Assembly: GCA_032718475.1 (NCBI GenBank)
Contig: JAUCBJ010002632.1
Coordinates: 1 to 26,927 of the forward strand
DNA: 26,927 bases
Direction of reading: 5' to 3'
Source: Nemertoderma westbladi
Taxonomy: Eukaryota; Xenacoelomorpha; Nemertodermatida; Nemertodermatidae
Numbering within the stretch: the stretch's first letter is position 1; the number at the start of each line of letters is the position of its first letter. Of this stretch, positions 1-8,084 are shown one piece after another. The position numbers and the translations under genes were made by a program. Below the pieces are notes generated by a model. That model saw nothing but the letters and a program-made list of their open reading frames with translations. It was not told where the DNA came from and did no database searches.

Positions 1-429
1 ATTTTGATTCTATTGACGTTGTTGAAACTAAATAAATATTGATATTTTTGAAACAAATGATTACATATTTAATATTATAATATATTCAATATCCTTTCAC
101 ATCCCAAAGAACGAATAATGAGTTAGCATTTTATGATGTATGGTGTCTTGAAATATTCAACACAAAAACACCTAATCATTATCTTTCAAGATTTACAGAT
201 TTCAAACTCCTAACTTTGCTAATATTACTATTGTTATTGTTGTTTTTAGTAAGTTAGCACTTTAGAACACTTGAGCCCTCTTGCGGGTGGTGCAGAATTG
301 GTGTTGCTAAATGTTGCTAAAGTCTGTTACTGAGTTAGCACATTGGTACTTTCAGAAATCACTGGTATGGTGTCACTTTACCAAGGAAATCCCGCGTTAG
401 CACTTACAGACTTATGTGGTGCATGTACT
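1..429. other. AT-rich region without a recognised gene
   Basis: No convincing coding frame was seen on either strand. A short motif, GTTAGCA(C/T), recurs near 122, 253, 333 and 396, which hints at a degenerate dispersed repeat. The last part may be the eroded 3' portion of the adjacent reverse-strand RT fragment, but no reading frame could be followed there. Confidence 0.5.
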
Positions 430-985
430 GTACACCAACATTCTCCCCTTTATAAAACCACTTGTCTCCTCTCGCCAATAAACCCCCTCTCCGAAAAACT
501 ACGACATTTGTTTTGACCAGATTAACCCATAGGCCCCAATACTCCGAATAAGCCCCAAGAAGCCAAGATATCAAAAGATCTCTGTAAGTCCGATCCTGTG
601 GTGGCTATTAGTACCAGATCGTCCGCGTAAAGTAATAGAAATAGCTGCAAGTGGGATAGGGTGATACCATTCACACCGCCAAGTCTCAGCTCAGCCTCCT
701 GGTCATTGAGAAAAAAGAATAAAAAGTACCAGGGACAAACATTCCCCTTGCAATACGCCCAAAAAAGCAGTCATACGCCTCAGATATGCCCCATTCCATT
801 TCACTCGCGACTTCACACTTTCATAGAGACTCTTAATAACCTGAAATAATATATATAATATAATAACCTGAAAATCCAAGGCAATTGAGTTTCACCCATA
901 GAGCATCGCGTTCCACACGGTCAAAAATGCCTTTTGAAAATATATAAATCCGCAATACAGTTTATTTCCATGAGACATGATAAAT
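430..985 (-). pseudogene. Decayed non-LTR retrotransposon reverse transcriptase fragment
   Basis: Read on the minus strand, this encodes pieces of a LINE-type RT, which would copy element RNA at a nicked target. In order from about 985 downwards: a motif A block (FIYFQKAF, then in another frame DRVERDALW), in which the catalytic Asp of the usual F-x-D-F is Tyr; a block reading SLYESVKSRVKWNG; the motif B signature GVLQGECLS near 755-735; and motif C, LLLYADDLVLIATTG, with the YADD codons at about 629-618. After that comes KTNVVVFRRGG, typical of the region just past the RT core. At least three frame changes are needed to follow the homology, and there is no start or stop. It is a dead fragment, probably CR1/L2-like, although clade assignment by eye is weak. 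Confidence 0.85.
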
Positions 986-1046
986 TTTTTTCAACCCACT
1001 TAAAACACAAACAAATGGTCTGTTGTCCTGTACTACTCTTACAACA

Positions 1047-1214
1047 CATCTAATTGTATTCTATTCATCTAATTGTATTCTATTCATCTAATTGTATTCT
1101 ATTCATCTAATTGTATTAAATTCATCTAATTGTATTCTATTCATCTAATTGTATTCTATTCATCTAATTGTATTCTATTCATCTAATTGTATTCTATTCA
1201 TCTAATTGTATTCT
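1047..1214. repeat. 19-bp minisatellite, left block
   Basis: About nine head-to-tail copies of the unit ATTGTATTCTATTCATCTA. AATTGTATT recurs exactly every 19 bp from 1052 to 1204. One copy carries ATTAAATTC in place of ATTCTATTC. The block stops abruptly inside a unit at 1214, where the RTE-like insertion begins. Confidence 0.97.
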
Positions 1215-2297
1215 GTGGTAAAGTGAGGTGAAGTAAAGTTCTGAGGTAGAGGTAAAATGCTTGAAATCCTAAGAGCTTATGGAATACCAGAAGTAATTGT
1301 TGCTGGCATTGGATTGTTATATTGTGACACAGAAGCGCAGATACTCTCACCAGATGGTGAAACTGAGTTTTTCTCAATCCTGGCTGGCGTACTCCAAGGT
1401 GACACATTAGCACCATTACTATTTGAAATTGTCCTGGATTACGCAATGAGGACGGCCACAAAGGGTGAAGATCTGGGATTCACACTTCAAGAACGCAGAA
1501 GTAGTAGATATCCGGCAACTACAGTCACAGACACCGACTTTGCGGATGACATCGCCCTGCTCTCTAATACGCTAGCAGATGCACAGCTTCTACTAAATAA
1601 AGTGGAGAGGGCTGCTAAGGAGGTTGGATTGCATATAAATGCTACAAAGACCGAATTCATGACCTTTAATGTTGATGGCAACTTGACAACCATTGATAAT
1701 AATCAACTAAGGAAGGTCGATGACTTCCAGTACCTTAGATCATGGATAGAGAGTAGCAAAAAGGACATAGAAGTTAGGAAAGCAAAGGCTTGGGTAGCTC
1801 TATCAAAAATGGATACCATGTGGAAATCAGATCTCTCCAGGCACCTGAAGACTAAGTTCTTTCGAGCCACAGTGGAAAGTGTATTTTTATACGGGGGTGA
1901 GACCTGGACACTGAATAAATCACTTGAACAACGAATTGATAGTTGCTACACAAGACTACTAAGGGCAGCCCTAAACATCAGCTGGAGACAACACATGACA
2001 AACGCCGAGCTTTATGGTACAATACCACCTGTACCAACCACCCTCCGTGAACGCAGATTAAGATTCAGTGGGCACTGCTGGCGAAGTAAAGATGAGGTCA
2101 TACCAGATCTACATCTCTGGCAACCAACTCATGGAAAGCGTAGTCGTGGACGACCGGCCATAACATATATAGATCAACTTGAAAGGGATACTGAACTTGG
2201 GAGAAACGAAATTGCGACAACTATGGAGAATCGGGAAGCCTGGAAGGATCTCATTTCCACTGTCCGAGTTCGCTCGACCTACTGTAGTAGTAGTAGT
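1215..2297 (+). mobile_element. 5'-truncated RTE-like non-LTR retrotransposon inserted in the minisatellite
   Basis: The sequence between the two minisatellite blocks is a 1.08-kb retrotransposon 3' fragment. It begins within the RT domain, close to motif A, and ends in a short trinucleotide tail, (TAG)n, right after the coding region. A simple-repeat tail and almost no 3' UTR are features of RTE-type elements. The 11 bases AATTGTATTCT occur immediately before the insertion (1204-1214) and immediately after the tail (2298-2308), as expected of a target-site duplication. Because the target is a 19-bp tandem repeat, the duplication could also be longer by multiples of 19. Typical 5' truncation from incomplete reverse transcription is inferred. 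Confidence 0.85.
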
Positions 2298-2318
2298 AAT
2301 TGTATTCTATTCATCTAA
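1257..2318 (+). pseudogene. RTE-like reverse transcriptase, C-terminal part
   Basis: An open frame of 353 codons encodes the second half of a non-LTR RT. Motif B is GVLQGDTLAP (Gln at about residue 47). Motif C is DFADDIALL (FADD at 95-98). It is followed by HINATKTEFM (motif D region) and the C-terminal tail with RRLRFSGHCWRS and HGKRSRGRP, characteristic of RTE-like elements. The N-terminal RT motifs and the endonuclease are absent; stops lie just upstream, and 1225-1256 looks like a corrupted motif A. The frame has no native stop: it reads through the (TAG)n tail as serines and ends inside the minisatellite, so the last seven or so codons (from about 2298) are not part of the original protein. 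The region 25694-26927 encodes a related but distinct RT. Confidence 0.9.
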
Positions 2319-3216
2319 TTGTATTCTATTCATCTAATTGTATTCTATTCATCTAATTGTATTCTATTCATCTAATTGTATTCTATTCATCTAATTGTAT
2401 TCTATTCATCTAATTGTATTCTATTCTCTAATTGTATTATATTCATCTAATTGTATTCTATTCATCTAATTGTATTCTATTCATCTAATTGTATTCTATT
2501 CATCTAATTGTATTCTATGCATCTAATTGTATTCTATTCATCTAATTGTATTCTATTCATCTAATTTTATTCTATTCATCTAATTGTATTCTATTCATCT
2601 AATTGTATTCTATTCATCTAATTGTATTCTATTCATCTAATTGTATTCTATTCATCTAATTGTATTCTATTCATCTAATTGTATTCTATTCATCTAATTG
2701 TATTCTATTCACCTAATTGTATTCTATTCATCTAATTGTATTCTATTCATCTAATTGTATTCTATTCATCTAATTGTATTCTATTCATCTAATTGTATTC
2801 TATTCATCTAATTGTATTCTATTCATCTAATTGTATTATATTCATTTAATTGTATTCTATTCATCTAATTGTATTCTATTCATCTAATTGTATTCTATTC
2901 ATCTAATTGTATTCTATTCATCTAATTGTATTCTATTCATCTAATTGTATTCTATTCATCTAATTGTATTCTATTCATCTAATTGTATTCTATTCATCTA
3001 ATTGTATTCTATTCATCTAATTGTATTCTATTCATCTAATTGTATTCTATTCATCTAATTGTATTCTATTCATCTAATTGTATTCTATTCATCTAATTGT
3101 ATTCTATTCATCCAATTGTATTCTATTCATCTAATTGTATTCTATTCATCTAATTGTATTCTATTCATCTAATTGTATTCTATTCATCTAATTGTATTCT
3201 ATTCATCTAATTGTAC
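2298..3216. repeat. 19-bp minisatellite, right block
   Basis: About 48 copies of the same 19-bp unit as at 1047-1214, in the same orientation and very homogeneous. Occasional variants include a 3-base-shortened unit near 2425 and single substitutions (TATGCATC, TTTTATTC, CACCTAA, CATCCAA, CATTTAA). The array ends about 57 bp upstream of the splice acceptor of the metalloprotease exon, so it lies in putative intron sequence. The homogeneity suggests recent expansion. Confidence 0.98.
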
Positions 3217-3272
3217 AAATTGTATAAGATATAACATTAATTACATTAAATGTGTATTATTATTATATATAG

Positions 3273-3445
3273 GCGTTTAGATGGTTATGATGGAGGTGCT
3301 AATAATCCGAGCTTCTGTTCTGGAGATGATGGTATGAATACAGCAATTATTGTAATGGGTGATTTGGGAAATTCTGCAAAAACTGGAGCACTCCTGGCGC
3401 ATGAGATTGGACATCTTCTCTTATTTCTCCATGATGAGGATATGG
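3273..3445 (+). CDS. Zinc metalloprotease active-site exon (metzincin, M12B/reprolysin-like)
   Basis: This looks like an internal exon. AG at 3271-3272 is the acceptor and GTAAAT at 3446 the donor; the exon opens with the last base of a codon and ends after the first base of one (phase-1 donor). It encodes about 57 residues ending in the zinc-binding signature HEIGH-x5-HD (HEIGHLLLFLHD). His residues of this signature bind zinc and Glu is the catalytic base in metzincins. The Asp after the third His points to the adamalysin/reprolysin group rather than astacins, which have Glu. The conserved Gly that normally allows the turn before the third His is Leu here, which is unusual. Upstream are FCSGDDGMNTAI and TGALLA. 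No Met-turn exon was found downstream. The same-strand ShKT exon at 11761 may be part of the same gene. Confidence 0.75.
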
Positions 3446-4159
3446 GTAAATATACAATCTATCTGCTATAGGATATCAATGTTTATGAATAATTATAAAT
3501 TATAAAAAAATTCACAATTTTCGTAAAAGGTGTCTTAGGATGGGTTAATGACTAACTGTTCATTATATGTCATAGCCTGACATGTAGTTTTTAATAAAGA
3601 AATAGTCAGAGCTTTTTATATGCTAAGTGAATTAAAATGTAAATAATTATAGTGTTATACATTGTGGCGTCTCAAATGGGTCGAAATATAAATAATAAAA
3701 ACGTATATGAAACAATAAAATTGCCTCCAAAAAAATAGCGCAGTAATAAATATTATTGATACTGCAGTAACAAATATTTGTTACTGCAGTAACAATTATT
3801 TGTTTCTGCAGTAGAAATAACTAACCCTATTAAACCCGGGTGGGGTTCAATATGAAATTTTAAAATTTCTTAAAATTAAAATCTGGAATTTTATGACTTT
3901 TCCTAAAAATTTATTGCCTTCCTAATAGTGAAAACTGTTTTCTAAAATATTGAGATGTTTTCGAGTTATAGCACCATTTTTTAACCCTACTTTTGGCACT
4001 TTTTTGAGACGTTTTTTGAAATATATAAATATATTTGAAATATGATTTGTAACATCATATCTATTTTTGATTTTACCAATTTTTTTATGTTTGCAATTAG
4101 ATGGAATTCATATAAATTAATTTTTCAAATTTGTTTTTTTCGGCAAGGGCTAAATTTTG
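3446..4159 (+). other. Putative intron sequence, AT-rich
   Basis: No coding sequence was recognised after the donor at 3446. The notable structure is the palindromic block at 3760-3812, listed separately. The rest is AT-rich with homopolymer runs. Confidence 0.5.
3760..3791. repeat. 32-bp perfect palindrome
   Basis: The left half TACTGCAGTAACAAAT is followed without spacer by its exact reverse complement, so the strand can fold into a spacer-free hairpin or cruciform. The inner TACTGCAGTA and (C)AAATATTTG(TT) words recur just downstream to 3812. They also appear in the 44-bp array at 5565-5762, so both loci belong to one repeat family. Confidence 0.95.
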
Positions 4160-4640
4160 AAATATGTCAATTTTGTAAATTGATTGTTTGAACCTGCTTT
4201 TTGCGCAATATGGGTTTTTTGGGGTTCTGGTTTAGATAGAATATATACCAGTTGCACCAGCGTATCAAACTTGTATTTTTCGGTGCTTTGTGCAAAATAT
4301 GGTGCCAATACAAAATCTTGAAAAATTCATTCAATAGTTCAATTGATTGTGACAACTCATATCTTACATTTTGAGGTTTATGGCGGTTCTGAATTCAATG
4401 GAATAAATTATTATCTAACTGGACATCTCAAGCTTGTATTTTTCGGAAGTGGGAGCAAAATTTGGCGAGCACCGAATTTATACCCGTCAAATATATCAAT
4501 TGATTGTATCACCTTGTTTCATGCGTTATACGGGTTTGTGAGCTTCTGAATTCAATGGAATAAGTAAAAATTTAATTAGACTTGACTTGTATTAACACTT
4601 TTAACAATTAACGAATTAACTTGTATTTGTATTTAGCTTG
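4160..4640. repeat. Degenerate tandem repeat, period about 160 bp
   Basis: Three diverged units share landmarks: AATTGATTGT near 4176, 4341 and 4497; CTTGTATTTTTCGG near 4269 and 4432; TGAATTCAATGGAATAA near 4390 and 4546. Spacing is about 155-165 bp. The short open frames here are not convincing genes. Confidence 0.75.
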
Positions 4641-5110
4641 TATAGTACATTTTAGTGACGCATAAGCAATTTGGTGCTATCACCAAAATTTGACATATTA
4701 CGCCGAAACTTACGAGTAGAAATGAAGAAACGTAGAAATGTATTCCATTAGTGTTAGCGCCCCAGGAAAACTGAAATTGTGAATTTATTGCATCGTATAA
4801 GTGAATTAAAAAATTTGTGTTCAAATGGAAAGTGCTGGTTACTTGTTTTTTTCATTTTTTGCCTACGTAGAGGACTAAAACAGCCATTTAGAGTAATCAG
4901 ATATTTGTTAAATATTTTCCAATGGATTCTGCGCCCCAGAAAACCTTTATTGAGAAACGATTAGCCGAAAAATTGTAACTTTCAAAAATTGTAACGTCCA
5001 TCGAAGAGTCTTATTACATAGTGAAATACGTGCATTACTACACCGTGGGTACCCAGAGTTTGTCCAATTTTTTTCGTTTCAATCAGGCTTTTATAATGAG
5101 GTTTTTTTTC
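4641..5110. other. AT-rich region without a recognised gene
   Basis: No recognisable protein, RNA gene or strong repeat was found. Short frames are present on both strands, but without family signatures or codon structure that would support a gene. Confidence 0.5.
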
Positions 5111-5445
5111 TAGAACAAATATTTGGATGGTGATTTTGCAAAATATTTTATATAGCAAAATTGTGTTCAAGAACAAAAATATTTATCAAATTTATTACTA
5201 ATACGTGTTTTATAACATTTATAAAGAGTGGAAAAAACCTACTGTGGCTAGTATAACAAATAAAAATATGTTCTAGACAAATAAGTTCTTTTCTTTTTCA
5301 AAATTGATAACTAACACGTTCATAACATTTATAAAACAACAAAACTAGAAAAAACTAGATAGTGTAAAAAATATAAAATGAGTTCTAGAACAAAAATATG
5401 TATCAAAATTGATAGCAAACATGATGGAATTTACAACAAAAAAAG
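5110..5445. repeat. Degenerate tandem repeat, period about 110-120 bp
   Basis: Variants of a unit with (C/T)TAGAACAAA(A)ATATTT, then CAAAATTGATA(A/G)C, then AACATTTATAAA recur around 5112, 5165-5225, 5270-5335 and 5383-5440. The copies are strongly diverged and AT-rich. No coding function is apparent. Confidence 0.55.
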
Positions 5446-5564
5446 AGTTATTTTTTTAGCAAACTTGTTAACGACTTTGACAAAAAAGTGACTTACAACA
5501 AATAAAATATTTTTTTATTACTTGTTGCCACAGTAGAAAACATTTTTTTGTAAATCTGCTGTAA

Positions 5565-5762
5565 TAACTAATTGTTTATGCATAAGTAACTATTTGTTAC
5601 TGCAGTAATAACTAATTGTTTATGCATAAGTAAATATTTGTTACTGCAGTAATAACTAATTGTTTATGCATAAGTAACTATTTGTTACTGCAGTAATAAC
5701 TAATTGTTTATGCATAAGTAAATATTTGTTACTGCAGTAATAACTAATTGTTTATGCATAAC
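5565..5762. repeat. 44-bp tandem array with ABAB higher-order structure
   Basis: TAACTAATTG starts at 5565, 5609, 5653, 5697 and 5741, giving four full 44-bp units and a partial fifth. Units alternate: the first and third carry AAGTAACTATTT, the second and fourth AAGTAAATATTT, so the true repeating block is 88 bp. Each junction contains the 12-bp palindrome TTACTGCAGTAA, shared with the palindrome at 3760-3791, plus an ATGCAT palindrome. Confidence 0.95.
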
Positions 5763-6467
5763 GAATATAGCAATTTTGAAAATTTGAAGTGCCACGTCCG
5801 AATTTTGGTGCTTACATACTTATATACTTATATACACCATGTCCCAGAATAGTGTCGTAATTCGGTGACACCCCCCCCCCCCCCCTAATTTTTCTACAAA
5901 TCCTAATGAGATTGCTTGAAATTTGAAACAGAGTTAGTTTCACCTCCCGACCACTGACTGGGTGAGCCATAATTTTTATTTTTGCTTTCAATCTTTAGCT
6001 ACAAGAGTTTAAAAAAAGTGTCTCCGACGATATTATACCAATCCCACCACCGCAGTTATTCGTTTACCTATGACCAATAAATTAATATTTCTGAACGAGT
6101 ACCAAATTTAAAACAAACACATTTTCGAATTTTTTTGGTTTCATCTAATTTCACCAGTGTTTCATTCCTCTGGAATGAAATCGATAAAGTTAATCAAGTG
6201 TGTCCCATACTTTACCTAAAATAGTGAAATTTTTAGTTTATTCACAGAGATCTAACTCAGCCTAATCACCCAGTGAAATGCAAAGCACGTTTGTGTTGCG
6301 TCATCGTATAAAACAATTAGTTTCATCTTCACTCCCTCAGAAATATCCTGGCGGCCAATTGAAAATTGTCCCATACTTTACCATTAAAATGGCGATTATA
6401 TTAGTGCACTGTATTAATCTAATATGTGAAGCCAAGAGTGTTATAATACTCTAAGGTCATAGTAGGA
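5763..6467. other. Intergenic or intronic DNA with a C15 tract
   Basis: No gene was recognised. The 16-base word TGTCCCATACTTTACC occurs twice (6201 and 6367), and a related TGTCCCAGAATAGTG occurs at 5840; these may be remnants of the element carrying the downstream transposase-like pseudogene. A run of 15 C lies at 5871-5885. Confidence 0.5.
5871..5885 (+). repeat. Poly-C tract, 15 nt
   Basis: An uninterrupted run of 15 C on the plus strand after GGTGACA. One of three long poly-C tracts in an otherwise AT-rich window. Confidence 0.97.
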
Positions 6468-7545
6468 ATGAGTGTTAGAGCTGTGTTAGCAGATCTTGGC
6501 CTCATAAATACAGAAGATACAACTAGTATACTTGATCGCAGTAAGCTTCGACGTGAACGAGAAAAGTTACGGACCTACGAAATTGAATCTGCTGAATATA
6601 ACATTATGGGATTTTACTTTGATGGCTGTTGTGATGACACTTTGACTTAAGTAAAGAAAGATAGCTCATTTCATCTAACTGTAATAAAAGAAGATCATTA
6701 CTCATTAGTTTCTGAGCCAGGTTCGAAGTATATTGGTCATGCATCACTGGAGAATAAGGATGGTAGATCAATTACAACAGCTATTACAGATTATTTGGGT
6801 GGGAGAAGTATTTCACTTGATAACCTAGGTGCAGTTGGTTGTCATGGCACAAATGTCAACTCAGGATGGGCTGGGGGCATAATTCACTTTCTAGAATGTT
6901 ACATTGAACATCCTGTTCAATGGCTCATTTGTTCACTCCACATAAATGAACTGCCACTGCGCCATTTATTTGTTTCCCTAGATGGAGTAACAAGTGGCCC
7001 TAGATCGTTCACTGCTACTTTAGGTAAGGCCCTGTTATTAACTGATCCTGCGGAATTACCTGTAATGGATAACTACAGAATCAATAATTCACCAGAACTC
7101 CCAGAACTTTCTAAGGAGGTTGTTAAGGATCTAAGCACAGATCAAAACTACTTGTATGAAATTTGTGCTGCTGTTAAACAGGTATTCTGTTCGAAAACCC
7201 TTGCAAACCGTTGTCCTGGTCCCTTACACCATTCCCGTTGGCTAACTCTGGCTTGTAGAATTTTGCGTCTGTATGTATCTTCAGCTTCACCATCAGAGCA
7301 GCTGATAATTCTTGCTGAATACATTATCAAAGTGTATGCACCAGTATGGTTTTACGTGAAGGCAAATTCGGCTGCATACAATGGATCAGTTACCTTGTTG
7401 AAGTTTGTCAAACTTACGAGTTATTTGCGTCCTGATTAAGGGAAATCACGACAAAGGTATTACAACGTCATGCATTCTATGGACAGGAGGATAATGTTCT
7501 AGGTGGCTATGATGCATGACCCTGATATAAAAATTGCTCGAGTAT
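6468..7545 (+). pseudogene. Pseudogene of an uncharacterised transposase-like protein family
   Basis: A frame from ATG at 6468 runs to 7439 with a single in-frame TAA at 6648-6650. Homology appears to continue in the +2 frame (7436-7502; VLQRHAFYGQEDNVL) and then back in the first frame (VAMMHDPDIKIA). Blocks in order: FDGCCDDTLT, HYSLVSEPGSKYIGH, GAVGCHGTNVNSGW, WLICSLHINELPLRHLF, LSTDQNYLYEICAA, HHSRWLTLACRILRLYV, VYAPVWFYVK. I recognise this arrangement from a widespread uncharacterised protein family in invertebrate genomes; it is multicopy, and its spaced Asp motifs resemble RNase H-fold (hAT-like) transposases. That functional link is inference. The nonsense codon and two frameshifts mean this copy is inactive. 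Terminal inverted repeats were not found. Confidence 0.65.
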
Positions 7546-8084
7546 ATATATGCTCGTTCTATGCTCGAGGTTGGGGCTCGTCCACCTCCCTCCCTCCCCC
7601 CCCCCCCCCCCCGATTCCATGTCCGAGTTGGTTTAATCCCTTCAACCACTGTTGTCGAGAAAGTTAAGCAACACCTTGATTCATTCAATGTCGTGCACAA
7701 CGGTGTTTTCGTGTAATAAAGCAACTCCGATGAACCTAACAAGTTTGCCAATTTCCACATAGTTTGTCCAGATGAAAACTCCCGCAATGCTGTGTTTATG
7801 GGGTTATGTGGCCAGAAGTCACTACGATAAGATGCCACTTGCTTGGTTCTAGCGACCGGGCTAACTTAAATCTGCCAAACAAGGATCGGATCACCAGCAA
7901 TACGTTGCCTAATAGCACCCAATTATCTGTTATTATCTGTTATTATATGTACAGGATGCTCCAAAGCGTACCAGTATAATGGGAGTCTTATAAGACACGA
8001 GCAATTCTGTTCTAAGTATCAAACTTTATACAACCTGAAATTGATCGGAACTCCCATTTACATCATCTACCGATGCGTTGAGAA
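7546..8084. other. Region with C17 tract; no recognised gene
   Basis: A polypyrimidine stretch (7580-7612) ending in 17 C follows the transposase-like pseudogene. Short frames on both strands owe their proline or glycine runs to this tract and are not credible genes. TCTGTTATTA is duplicated near 7926-7945. The junction with the downstream LINE lies somewhere before 8085 but could not be placed. Confidence 0.5.
7596..7612 (+). repeat. Poly-C tract, 17 nt
   Basis: Uninterrupted run of 17 C on the plus strand, preceded by CCTCCCTCCCT. Second of three such tracts. Confidence 0.97.

Noticed and set aside
661-849. Short plus-strand open frame in the leftmost region
   Set aside because: It lies antisense to a clear minus-strand RT fragment with YADD and QGE motifs.
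1047-3216. CRISPR-like array
   Set aside because: The units are directly contiguous 19-bp repeats with no unique spacers; this is a minisatellite.
3250-3471. Metalloprotease exon read as an independent 73-residue gene
   Set aside because: The ATG lies in AT-rich sequence before a splice acceptor and the tail runs past a donor; the conserved part matches only 3273-3445.
7446-7838. 130-codon minus-strand frame
   Set aside because: Its glycine-rich part comes from the C17 tract, and part of it is antisense to the end of the transposase-like pseudogene.
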